Shown here piece after piece: positions 54,001-60,870 of a stretch of DNA of 64,000 nucleotides. Source of the stretch: JBFGCT01 sp963825565. GTDB lineage: Bacteria > Actinomycetota > Acidimicrobiia > Acidimicrobiales > Ilumatobacteraceae. The translations under genes were made by a program, and so were the position numbers. Where the stretch lies: the NCBI GenBank assembly GCA_963825565.1, contig CAWGTW010000011.1, forward strand, positions 148,055 through 212,054, written 5' to 3'. The number at the start of each line of letters is the position of its first letter. Positions within the stretch are counted from its first letter, which is position 1. A model generated the notes under the pieces. It had not been told where the DNA came from, did no database searches, and saw only the letters and a list, made by a program, of their open reading frames with translations.

Positions 54001-55073
54001 TTGTACGGAACCCACTCCGAGACGAACTGCAGCGCGTCGATGGTCTCGGTCACGGGCAGCCGCGAGTTGGCGTCCTTGAGGCCGACGCCCTGGTGGTCGT
54101 CCGAGCGAGGCCACAAGGCTGGCGACCACGCGAACAGGTACATCGCACACCATTCGCCGAAGGTCAGCAGGTGACTCTGCGGGTAGTCGGTACTGCCGAC
54201 CGGCACGGTCTCCTTGAGCCCGCACAGCGAGAGGTAGCGGGTGCGCCAGCCGGGCTGGATCAGGAACGCGTTCAGCAGCGGTGCGATGCCAGGCGGGTAC
54301 TCGGTCCAACCCATCAACTTCTGGCCTGCGTCGGTCAGCGCGTCCAGCAGGCCGGGCGCCACGTCGTCGGCATAGATCTGATCGCCGGTCAGGACCAACT
54401 GATGGGGTCGCTCTGCCAGCTCGGCGGGCGGGAAGTCGGGCACCGGGTCGATCTCGTTGCCGAACGCATCGAGCCACGTGCCGAACGTGCCGGGGTCCGC
54501 TTCCGGTGAGCGGAGGCCGAGCGCGCGCTCGATCAACTCATCGAGAATGGGCAGTGCATCGGGTTCGAACGACTTCTGGTTGCCGTGTGGCTTGCGGCAC
54601 GACGCGTGGGCGAGGCGAAGATCGTCGCGCGACGACGGCGGCGTCGGGAACGACGGAAGGCGACCGACCTCGTAGCCGAGCGGCACGTGCGCTTCAACCT
54701 CCAGGCCGGCGGGCGCATTGCCGCTGAAGCCGAGGAGACCCAGCGAGTCGAGCGTGATGGGGGAGCTGCCTTCGGGCGCCAGTTCGATGTCGTAGCTATA
54801 GACCTTGTCTGGCCCGCCACCGCCCGGAAGGGCGACGTGCAGCAGGCCGACGAAGAGTTGCGCGCCGATGGGGTGCAGCGTGACGGTCTCTCCGGAGGCG
54901 GTGGTGCCGCCCGTCTGCACGTCGTCGCCCTCGACGATCAGGATCCGGGCGGCGCACGACTCCTTGGTCGCCACGAAGATGTGCGCCTCGGTGGTGGAGA
55001 CGCGCCGCACCATCGGGCCGACGAGCAGAAGGGGCCACTCGTCGACGGATCGATACTCCACCCCGGAAGCCAT
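51027..55073 (-). CDS. Very large PhoD-like metallophosphatase
   Basis: A 1348-residue protein, first gene of the operon. Residues 15-130 form an Ig-like N-terminal domain. The phosphatase core has ASCRKPHG at about 157, TGDQIYADD at about 229-237, MMFDDHEVTDDW near 415-426 and VLSGDVHYAYS near 970-980. Those Asp/His/Asn positions bind two metals in PhoD-like enzymes. The gap between the last two blocks is far larger than usual and is filled by helical inserts. Classical PhoD is a Tat-exported phosphodiesterase; here no Tat or Sec signal is visible, so it should stay in the cytoplasm unless carried by another route. About 300 helical residues follow the core. Confidence 0.85.
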   Translation of the reverse strand: MASGVEYRSVDEWPLLLVGPMVRRVSTTEAHIFVATKESCAARILIVEGDDVQTGGTTASGETVTLHPIGAQLFVGLLHVALPGGGGPDKVYSYDIELAPEGSSPITLDSLGLLGFSGNAPAGLEVEAHVPLGYEVGRLPSFPTPPSSRDDLRLAHASCRKPHGNQKSFEPDALPILDELIERALGLRSPEADPGTFGTWLDAFGNEIDPVPDFPPAELAERPHQLVLTGDQIYADDVAPGLLDALTDAGQKLMGWTEYPPGIAPLLNAFLIQPGWRTRYLSLCGLKETVPVGSTDYPQSHLLTFGEWCAMYLFAWSPALWPRSDDHQGVGLKDANSRLPVTETIDALQFVSEWVPYKRVADRITQVDRLLDFAQGIESFEKNINEVWTEKLGRAEHFGATVPYVRRVLANTPSYMMFDDHEVTDDWYVDRSVADRLLGVEYRQGEYWNDLAQEDDDEEDCDFWAKDVGKRLMRNGLSSYAFFQHWGNEPDDFAGWHDSTPPPPGQSDSVGKQLLGLWTPSVAAPHRPPLAGPVEDFSLLWHLASNHPWWLIVEDATDPDTTIDWLRLNTEWINRCGVAHPDTHLADQLLRIDDYPTNEWGHYPGPEDPSNRETFGRFRWDYAIPFECHRLIALDTRTWRFFPTEVANPPPLNSNSPHDANQALDDVSDAFDAWRDAWLGTTSDVGQAYAALLQAVDDIVRQSGSALDNALDDIANTIDGLVLEIGASAAVQLRVSRSVSDFRAEIAGTAEFSARLTLDTDDRKRWRVAALLRELADAYADEDADGATEPGVRIFQAIGRYVEAIAGGSPRQAVEAMHRAVLDGGQALLAGPNGPLIDIDPNDPDQLLPAIDTATQLMIGALGTLGVHDLSNYFFRDGSGYLAPELISGPALEWMFTQPIEQVGPDLETIILSPAPIFADDVVDLVQRALVVTATALGQAGPEEWEFEAWTANPVGFDNLMMSGRALERAVVLSGDVHYAYSTVNQVTCPAVGLDTCYVQLVSSAAKNSEGINKHIGTKTDMLWRSDGRFKASPFSPAPLLRDDTPWTYWDPDGLGQSMPGPPEVAASLPGWLQEMGMEALVDSAERYHVDDIALMVKERAQVRSWGDALAWEQRWIYQPAYRAVWHLGANLPDYIGQSFEWLAEAPVTTFGAWWHESLWLDISLSKHMEELVLDPKKKIFGHYLYARDVLLQQLSDAYRAIGVDPYYGITVEKQNLRDLRGDRMLHYGARERFAAKALDTFLYGHLQEVQVVGSANVGIVTMTDDPAANRMGVAHHLLFYPLPADPRNDPKLPGPWEYEEPLEPGAVLDRPHPRVDWMRTLHKAWFGYPAISPLLEQPGVLDGPIVS

Positions 55074-55079
55074 CCCGCC

Positions 55080-55085
55080 ACACTA
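55080..55085 (-). promoter_or_regulatory. Leaderless -10 element of the giant operon
   Basis: TAGTGT on the minus strand stands exactly 6 bases before the ATG at 55073, the arrangement of actinobacterial leaderless genes (TANNNT-N6-ATG). No ribosome-binding site is present between them. No good -35 was found. Confidence 0.5.
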
Positions 55086-55476
55086 GGGTGGCCGCCTCCT
55101 GACGTGCCACGAGTTTCCTCGCCCTCCGCGACCCGGACACCGAGCGGATAGCGCGGAGATCCCGCCGGTCTTCAATCGTTGGTGCGACGAGTCCGGATGG
55201 GCGTCACTCACTCGGCCAAGGTCGTCTCTGATGGCCGGTGTCCACGTCCCATGATCAGTCGAGACTGGGCGACCTCGAAACCATCGGGTTCTCGACCCGA
55301 AGGTCAGCCCACTGTGCCCTCCAGCGACGACGGTCGAATCGCAAAGTCCCAGCGTGTGGGATGCCGTGATGACGCAGACACGCCAGTCGGAGCGTTCTCG
55401 ACAGCGAGATCGTGTTCTCGCTTGTTCGCGCAGTGTTCGCACTGCAACGGCGAGAGGCCACGCCGGAGGCTCTCCG
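55086..55476. other. Intergenic region upstream of the giant operon
   Basis: About 390 bases between the response-regulator gene and the operon. It holds a nested hairpin (GACCT 55271-55275 pairing with AGGTC 55301-55305, inside it TCGGGT 55284-55289 with ACCCGA 55295-55300), which may terminate the regulator transcript or be a protein site. No protein frame is convincing. Confidence 0.4.
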
Positions 55477-56166
55477 TCAAGCCCGGTCTGGTCCGTCGGC
55501 CAGGCCCGCACGACGGGCGGCGACGATCGCTGCAGCGCGATCGGCGATCTGCAGCTTGGTCAGGATGTTCGACACATGATTGGCGACCGTCTTGGGGGCG
55601 AGATGCAACGCCCGCGCAATCGCGGCGTTGTTCTCTCCGCTCGCCACGTGCCGGAGCACGTCACGCTCACGATCCGTCAACTGAGGGAACGCGGCAGTGC
55701 CGGCCGACGGCGAACTGAGGCGCTCGAGCAGGCGTTCCGCAGCACCGGGGCCGAGGATCACATGCCCTCGCGCAGCGGCGCGGATGGCGTGCACGACATC
55801 ATCTTGGGGCGCACCCTTGAGGAGGTAGCCACGGGCGCCGGCCCGGAGTGCGGCATCGATCGAGTCCGCGTCTTCGTACATGGTGAGGATGACCACCGCC
55901 ACGCTGGGCAGGGCCGCTGTGATCTGCCGTGTTGCCTCGAGGCCGTGGCCTCCGGGCATCTGGAGGTCGAGGAGGAGTACGTCGGGCATCAGTTCGGTGC
56001 TGATCGAGACGGCATCGTCACCGGTGCATGCTTCGGCCACGACGTCGATGTCCGCGATCGTGCCGAGCAACGAACGGATGCCCTGTCGAACGATGTCGTG
56101 GTCGTCGGCGATGACGACGGTAATCCGGTCGGTGTCGTACGCACCGGGGTTGTCCAGAGTCGTCAT
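55477..56166 (-). CDS. NarL/LuxR-family response regulator
   Basis: A 229-residue protein. The receiver domain (about 15-135) has the acidic pair in IADDHDIV, the phospho-acceptor Asp in LLLDLQMPGG, the Thr in VILTMYED and Lys in GYLLKGAP. A LuxR-type helix-turn-helix follows (about 165-225: LTDRERDVLRHVASGENNAA, KTVANHVSNILTKL). All key residues are present. The ATG at 56166 overlaps the kinase gene's stop by 4 bases, so it is the cognate partner. The targets are unknown; the giant operon lies immediately downstream, and GGGAC-type palindromes (as at 3603) are typical of some NarL-family sites. Confidence 0.95.
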   Translation of the reverse strand: MTTLDNPGAYDTDRITVVIADDHDIVRQGIRSLLGTIADIDVVAEACTGDDAVSISTELMPDVLLLDLQMPGGHGLEATRQITAALPSVAVVILTMYEDADSIDAALRAGARGYLLKGAPQDDVVHAIRAAARGHVILGPGAAERLLERLSSPSAGTAAFPQLTDRERDVLRHVASGENNAAIARALHLAPKTVANHVSNILTKLQIADRAAAIVAARRAGLADGPDRA

Positions 56167-58175
56167 CCTGGCTCCACCGGCAGCGACGCGATCACCTGTC
56201 CACCGCCTGCGGGGTTCGGACCGGCAATCAGTTCGCCGCCGAGCTCGCGCGCCCGAGCGCACATCGACGTCAACCCCACACCAGGCTGCCATGGGTCCGT
56301 TCTCCGCCCGTTGTCCGTGATCGTCACCGCAAGTCGTCCGTTCACGGTGACGTCGACCGCAGCCTCGCACGCGTCCGAGTGGCGGGCGACGTTTGTCAGT
56401 GCCTCCGTCGCGATCCGGTACGCCGCGACCTCGACCGCCGCGGGCAGCCGCCGCTGCGGCAGCAAGTCGGAGACAGTCACGTCGAGCTGCGGAAGTCGTT
56501 GCGCGTGCTGGCGGATCGCACCGGCCAAGCCGAGCTCGTCGAGCGCGGGCGGGCGGAGGTCCTCGACGATGCGCCGGATCTCGTCGAGCGCTGTCGTGAC
56601 GTTCCGGCGAGACGCGGCAATGAGCTCGGACGCTTCGAGAGGATTCGTGGTGACGAGGTTCGCTGCTGCGTCAGCCGAGAAGGCGACACCGGTGAGGATC
56701 GGGCCCAGGCCGTCGTGCAGATCGTGACGGAGCCGACGGCGCTCCTCCTCCCGCGCCTGGATCAGACGGGCGCGCGCCTGATGGAGCTCGACGTCGGCCC
56801 GGCAGGCGTCCGCCACCATGGCGATGTGCGGCACGAGCTCGTGCACGACCCGCTCCACGACCGGGTCGAGACAGACCTCACCGGGCCCCGGCGTGACATC
56901 GAGCCGCCCCGTGCTCCGACCGCGGTGCTGGAGCGGGATGGTCAGCGTGCCGCGATCAACTCCCGTCGCCGTCCCGGCCGAGGCGACCGTTCCGAGACCA
57001 TCGAGGTGCACCGCCGCAGAACCCGCCCCGGTACCCAGCAGCAGGTCGGCGAGGAACCGCTCGACGAGCTCACGTGGGGCGAGCACCGTCGCCGCCTGCT
57101 GGGCCACGCCGCGCACGATCTCGCCAGCATTCGCCCGATCGCCGTACACGAACCGGGCGACACCGGCCGCGACCCGGTCACGAAGCGGCAGGACCAACAG
57201 GGCGACGACGGCGGCAGCGACCGGCCGAGCGGCACCTCCCACCAGTTCCGACAGCGCGGCAATGACCGCGGCGTACACCATCGTGAGGAGCGCTGCGAGC
57301 ACCACGAAGCGCAACGCTCGTTCGAAGACGCGTTCGACGCCGAGCAGATGCTGACGCCGAATCGCCGTCACGAGGACGAGGATGCCCATCGCAGAAGCGA
57401 CCTGCGCAGCGCCGACAGCGACGGCCGATGACGCGAAGGCCATCAGCGGCACGACCACGATCGTTCCGGCCACCTGGATGGAGACGACCCAGCGCAGAGC
57501 GAGTCGATCGGCACCGCCGCTCCGACGCCACTTCACGAGCAGGACGCCGAGTGCGATCAGCGCTGACGGTGCGATGAGGAGCGCCGTCCACGGACCCGGA
57601 TCCAGCCCCACCGAAACGGGGTTGCGCGCCGGGGCGAACGCCGTGCCGGCCACGTCAGGGTCGGTGACCAGCTCGACGACGACACCGGCAGTCGCCATGA
57701 CGACGGCCAGCCAGCCGACACGGTCGATCCCGGTGCTCGTCAACCGCCCGGTCGGCAGCGACACCAGCATGTAGATGCTGATCGGCATCTCGACCGGGAG
57801 CAACATCATCGTGAGCGCGGCAGCCGTCGCCGCCCCAGGAACATCGTGACCGGTGACGAGGCCGTGGACTGCCCAGGCATAGCTCACGGCCACGATCGCG
57901 TGGCTGAGACTTGCGGTCGCGGCGAGACGAGACCACGCCAGGTCCCGTCGCGGCATCAGCGAGATGCTCGCCACCGCCCACACGACGGCACTGGCCGCCT
58001 GCACGGGAACGAACCACCTGGCGGGGTCGGGCACCGGCGCATCGACGCTCACCTCGCGATTCATGATCGCCAGGACGGATGCAGCGACGAGCGACGCCAG
58101 GGCGGTGCCGCAGGCCATCAATGGGACGAGCTGCAACGCACCGGTCCGCCGGATCAGGCGGCGACTGAATCGCAT
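56163..58175 (-). CDS. HisKA_3-type membrane sensor histidine kinase
   Basis: About 670 residues. The N-terminal 320 residues hold about nine membrane helices. A cytosolic GAF-like region follows (about 350-460), then the dimerisation/phosphoacceptor segment RRRLRHDLHDGLGPILTG (His near 485). The ATP-binding domain comes last: EALTNVARHSDA, TDNGR and GVGLTSMCARARELGG. It should phosphorylate the downstream response regulator. A multi-span sensor suggests detection of membrane state or a small hydrophobic signal. Several starts are possible; ATG 58175 follows a weak site, with GTG a few codons earlier. Confidence 0.93.
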   Translation of the reverse strand: MRFSRRLIRRTGALQLVPLMACGTALASLVAASVLAIMNREVSVDAPVPDPARWFVPVQAASAVVWAVASISLMPRRDLAWSRLAATASLSHAIVAVSYAWAVHGLVTGHDVPGAATAAALTMMLLPVEMPISIYMLVSLPTGRLTSTGIDRVGWLAVVMATAGVVVELVTDPDVAGTAFAPARNPVSVGLDPGPWTALLIAPSALIALGVLLVKWRRSGGADRLALRWVVSIQVAGTIVVVPLMAFASSAVAVGAAQVASAMGILVLVTAIRRQHLLGVERVFERALRFVVLAALLTMVYAAVIAALSELVGGAARPVAAAVVALLVLPLRDRVAAGVARFVYGDRANAGEIVRGVAQQAATVLAPRELVERFLADLLLGTGAGSAAVHLDGLGTVASAGTATGVDRGTLTIPLQHRGRSTGRLDVTPGPGEVCLDPVVERVVHELVPHIAMVADACRADVELHQARARLIQAREEERRRLRHDLHDGLGPILTGVAFSADAAANLVTTNPLEASELIAASRRNVTTALDEIRRIVEDLRPPALDELGLAGAIRQHAQRLPQLDVTVSDLLPQRRLPAAVEVAAYRIATEALTNVARHSDACEAAVDVTVNGRLAVTITDNGRRTDPWQPGVGLTSMCARARELGGELIAGPNPAGGGQVIASLPVEPG

Positions 58176-58206
58176 TTCGTCAGCATCGCGCACCGACCGA
58201 TCGGGG

Positions 58207-58647
58207 TCACCCCCCACTGCATGCATGCAGTCCGAGCCCGGTCGCCAGCTCTCCCGTTCGAGCCCATGGGTCGTCGTCGGTCTCGAAGAACGCGAGGCCT
58301 TGTGCCTCAGCGGCATCGGTCGCCGAACGCCCTTCCGCAACGAAGTCCGCCACGTCGTCCTCGAGGCCGGACGGCGCGGCGAGGGCCTCGATGTCGTCGA
58401 GTTGGCGATTCGAGATCGACACGATGGCATCCAGCGCGGATTGCAGGTCCTCTGGCGTCGGCGCCTCGCTCCCGAAGACCGAGCCGGCCGCCTCGCCGAT
58501 GTCCTGGTTGCCCTGCGCGCAGATGACGTTCGCCTGGTCGCGGAACTCGGCGGTGGTCAGGCGCTGGTCGTCCTCTCCGCAACCAGCGAGGACGAGCATC
58601 GAGAGTGATGCGCTGATCATGGTGGCTGTCGTGAAGTGTCGGTTCAT
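58207..58647 (-). CDS. Small lipoprotein upstream of the histidine kinase
   Basis: A 146-residue protein with a signal peptide (MNRHFTTATMISASLSMLV) and the lipobox VLAGC. The mature part is helical and acidic, with Cys in VICAQGNQ and near the end (HACSGG), possibly disulfide-linked. It lies 31 bases before the kinase gene on the same strand, so it may be the sensor's outer partner. A longer reading of this frame to the right runs through the tRNA fragment and is rejected. No ligand-binding motif known. Confidence 0.8.
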   Translation of the reverse strand: MNRHFTTATMISASLSMLVLAGCGEDDQRLTTAEFRDQANVICAQGNQDIGEAAGSVFGSEAPTPEDLQSALDAIVSISNRQLDDIEALAAPSGLEDDVADFVAEGRSATDAAEAQGLAFFETDDDPWARTGELATGLGLHACSGG

Positions 58648-58765
58648 ACCCGGACGGAACCACGCCTGCGTTCCCGACGAACAGAGGTCGAATTCCCGAC
58701 CCGTCGGGAGATCGGCGCCGACCTCCGACGACGGACCGTTCACACCGCTGCGTCGGAGAACGACA

Positions 58766-58793
58766 AAGGCCCGGTGCTGACGCACCGGGCCTT
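58766..58793. terminator. Terminator hairpin after the tRNA-Met fragment
   Basis: AAGGCCCGGTGC-TGAC-GCACCGGGCCTT, a perfect 12-bp stem with a 4-base loop. It lies just downstream of the leftward-reading tRNA sequence, and is the expected original terminator of that tRNA gene. Confidence 0.85.
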
Positions 58794-58799
58794 GCTGAG

Positions 58800-58841
58800 T
58801 GGCGGGGGCAGGATTTGAACCTGCGACCTTCGGGTTATGAG
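58800..58841 (-). tRNA. 3' fragment of tRNA-Met (CAT): integration-site remnant
   Basis: Reading leftward, the sequence has the anticodon loop CTCATAA, the 3' half of the anticodon stem (CCCGA), variable AGGTC, a perfect T arm (GCAGG-TTCAAAT-CCTGC) and the acceptor CCCCGCC plus A. The 5' half is missing: upstream bases cannot pair with the anticodon stem or acceptor. Identity to a tRNA therefore begins inside the anticodon loop. This is the classic trace of a tyrosine-recombinase element that inserted in a tRNA gene, leaving a duplicated 3' end. The element must lie to the right. No integrase gene is inside the window. Confidence 0.85.
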
Positions 58842-58860
58842 CTGGCTCGGGGTACGTGTC

Positions 58861-58982
58861 GGGCTGTGACGGGTTGTGACGGATCATGCCGTCTAGCTGG
58901 GGTTTCGCGACTTCCCGATGACGGGCTGTGACGGCTCGATGTCGGCCCGTGACGACCAGATGGTTAGAAGAATGGTTAGAAG
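58861..58982. repeat. Short direct repeats next to the att site
   Basis: GGG(C/T)TGTGACGG occurs at 58861, 58871 and 58923, with a looser copy GGCCCGTGACG at 58944. ATGGTTAGAAG occurs at 58960-58970 and 58972-58982. Iterated short repeats beside an attachment core are typical arm-type sites for integrase or excisionase. Confidence 0.5.
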
Positions 58983-59048
58983 ATCTGCCTGAGAGGCCTA
59001 TTTGCCTGCTGCAGACAGATCACAGTTTCAGGCAGATTGTTCTAGGCT
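58983..59048 (+). promoter_or_regulatory. Inverted-repeat operator and leaderless promoter of the AbiEi-like gene
   Basis: ATCTGCCTGA (58983-58992) and TCAGGCAGAT (59028-59037) form perfect 10-base inverted arms 35 bases apart. A TAGGCT -10 (59043-59048) sits exactly 6 bases before the ATG at 59055, so the transcript is probably leaderless. The right arm overlaps the promoter. AbiEi proteins are known to repress their own promoter at inverted repeats, so this is the natural autoregulatory site. Confidence 0.55.
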
Positions 59049-59054
59049 CCCTTC

Positions 59055-60125
59055 ATGGGACGGCCACCGATTCCAGAGGCGAGTCGGAAGCGGTTGGCGC
59101 GGGTCGTCGACATGCTCAGCGACCTGCTGCCGCCGTCGTGGGACATCACCGTCGTACGACGCGGTCGGGACGGCGGTGTCGTCGAGGTCACTGCGCCCGA
59201 CGGTCCGACGGGCGTCATCTCGGTCGTCGTCCGTCGCCGGCTCGAACCGCGCGACGCCGCCAAGCTCCCACTCCCCGACGGCGCCGTGATCGTCTTCGCC
59301 GACTGGCTGAGCCCGCGCACCCGCGAGGTGCTGGTCGAACGTGAGACGAGCTTCGTCGACGGGACGGGCAACGTCGACGCCCGGCTCGACCGGCCCGCCT
59401 TCGCCATCCGCACCGATGGCGCTCAGCGCGACCCCGATCCCAAACCGCGTCCCCGTGGTCCCTCCCTCGACGGCCCGCGTGCATGGGCGTTGATGCGGAC
59501 CCTGGTCGAGGTCGAGCCGCCTTACACCGCCGGCGAGCTCGCAGCCGCGCTCGGGATGGATGACGGGTACGTCTCCCGGATTCTGAGGGTGTTAACCGAG
59601 GAGTTGATGATCGAGCGCAAGCCCCGCCAGCCGGTCACGGCCGTCGACTGGGAGAAGGTCGTGCGCCAGATCACCGACGACTACCGATGCCTCTCGTCGA
59701 ACGAGATCGGCACATGGATCGCGCCGGGCGGACCCGAGCAGTTCCTTCGAGACGTCGCGGCCAAGCAACCGAAGCGGTGTGTGCTGACGGGGTCGTTCTC
59801 GTCGAACCAGATCGTCGTCGTCACCGCGCCGTACACCGCGATCGTCTACACCGATGATCCCGACCGGCTGGCGAAGGACCTCCGACTGCGCCCGACAAGG
59901 ACGAACGCCAACGTCATCACGGCTGTCCCGTACGACCCGATCGTCTACGAGCGGACCCGCACGATCGACGGCATCGAACACGCCTCGATCGCCCAGGTGG
60001 CGATCGACTGCCTGACGGGCATGGCCCGCATGCCCTCAGAAGGCGAGGCGCTCTTGAAGTGGATGCAGCAGAACGAGCCGCAGTGGCGGTCGAGCGTGCC
60101 GCTTGGTGCCGTCCGCAGCCGATGA
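59055..60125 (+). CDS. AbiEi-like winged-helix regulator/antitoxin
   Basis: A 356-residue protein. Residues 1-125 form a regulator N-domain with SPRTREVLVERETSFVDGTG, a pattern I know from wHTH proteins in actinobacteria. A winged helix follows at about 144-190 (TAGELAAALGMDDGYVSRIL). The C-domain (about 200-350) has a strand-rich core and a closing helix ASIAQVAIDCLTGMARMPSE, as in type IV AbiEi antitoxins. It precedes an HTH-nucleotidyltransferase gene by 124 bases. AbiEi proteins act as repressor and neutraliser of the AbiEii nucleotidyltransferase toxin. Family membership is a motif-level judgement; it may instead be a stand-alone regulator. Confidence 0.65.
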   Translation: MGRPPIPEASRKRLARVVDMLSDLLPPSWDITVVRRGRDGGVVEVTAPDGPTGVISVVVRRRLEPRDAAKLPLPDGAVIVFADWLSPRTREVLVERETSFVDGTGNVDARLDRPAFAIRTDGAQRDPDPKPRPRGPSLDGPRAWALMRTLVEVEPPYTAGELAAALGMDDGYVSRILRVLTEELMIERKPRQPVTAVDWEKVVRQITDDYRCLSSNEIGTWIAPGGPEQFLRDVAAKQPKRCVLTGSFSSNQIVVVTAPYTAIVYTDDPDRLAKDLRLRPTRTNANVITAVPYDPIVYERTRTIDGIEHASIAQVAIDCLTGMARMPSEGEALLKWMQQNEPQWRSSVPLGAVRSR

Positions 60126-60237
60126 CGCCCACCGCAAGTTGATTAGTTCGTTTCGACTCCGCAAAGACGTATCAACTTCTGGAGCGCGAATGTCGCGCAT
60201 AGACGCAACGATCGTTTCGTATACGCAACACTGTAGT

Positions 60238-60243
60238 TACAGT
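60238..60243 (+). promoter_or_regulatory. Leaderless -10 element of the nucleotidyltransferase gene
   Basis: TACAGT lies exactly 6 bases before the GTG at 60250 and there is no ribosome-binding site. The 124-base gap also holds ACGATCGT (60208-60215) and two ACGCAAC repeats, possible binding sites. Confidence 0.5.
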
Positions 60244-60249
60244 CGGCTT

Positions 60250-60864
60250 GTGGACTTCCGCAGCCCGGTCGAGGTGGTCATCGGCGGCACGCGAGGTCGC
60301 CTGCTTGCCGTGCTCGCTGAGACGACCGCCCCGCTGACGTTGCGACGACTCGCCCGACTCGCAAATGTGAGCCCGGCTCAGGCGTCGAGGGTGATGCCGC
60401 AGCTTGTAGATCTCGGCTTGGTCGAGCGTTCCGAGGTCCCTCCAGCGTCGCAGTTCGTACTCGTCCGGGAGAACGTCGCAGCCCGCTTCGTGCTTCAGCT
60501 CGCCGGCTCACGCGAGGCCGCGCTTGAGGAGATCGGCGCTGCTGCGGGAGAGATCGAGCCGACGCCAGTCAGTGTGATCGTCTTCGGATCGGTCGCCCGA
60601 GGCGAGGCGGACGACCAGAGCGATGTCGACGTCGTCGTGATCCGACCGGATGACGTGGACGAGGACGACGAACGGTGGTCGGAGTCTGTCGACGACTGGC
60701 GGCGACGAGCCGCTTCGATCACGGGCAACCAGGTCGAACTCCTCGAGGTCGCGGCCTCGGAGGCGGGTCGCAAGCTGCGTGGACGTTCTGAACTCTGGCA
60801 GAGCATAAAGCGAGACGGCATCACCGTCCACGGCGTCGCAGCCACCGAGTTGGCGGAAACGTAA
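60250..60864 (+). CDS. HTH-nucleotidyltransferase (MNT-type) protein
   Basis: A 204-residue protein. Residues about 15-75 form a winged helix (LRRLARLANVSPAQASRVMP). Residues about 108-200 form a minimal nucleotidyltransferase with GSVARGEADDQSDVDVVVI, i.e. GSxxRG and the two metal-binding Asp of SDVD; a third acidic residue (NQVELLEV) follows. Such domains transfer AMP or other nucleotides to proteins or tRNA and are common toxins or antitoxins (MNT/HEPN, AbiEii, MenA). The GTG start follows a leaderless -10. The partner is likely the AbiEi-like gene upstream, but no HEPN gene is adjacent. Confidence 0.8.
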   Translation: MDFRSPVEVVIGGTRGRLLAVLAETTAPLTLRRLARLANVSPAQASRVMPQLVDLGLVERSEVPPASQFVLVRENVAARFVLQLAGSREAALEEIGAAAGEIEPTPVSVIVFGSVARGEADDQSDVDVVVIRPDDVDEDDERWSESVDDWRRRAASITGNQVELLEVAASEAGRKLRGRSELWQSIKRDGITVHGVAATELAET

Positions 60865-60870
60865 CGGGGC

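Noticed and set aside
55083..55511. Minus-strand 142-residue frame upstream of the giant operon
   Set aside because: It overlaps the response-regulator gene end, has no motif, and the stretch fits better as a control region.
58800..58870. Complete tRNA gene
   Set aside because: The 5' acceptor, D arm and 5' anticodon-stem strand are missing; only the 3' half forms tRNA pairings.
58648..58887. Longer N-terminus for the lipoprotein at 58207
   Set aside because: The extra residues include KVAGSNPAPAT, the well-known false translation through a tRNA gene. The signal peptide at 58647 is clear.
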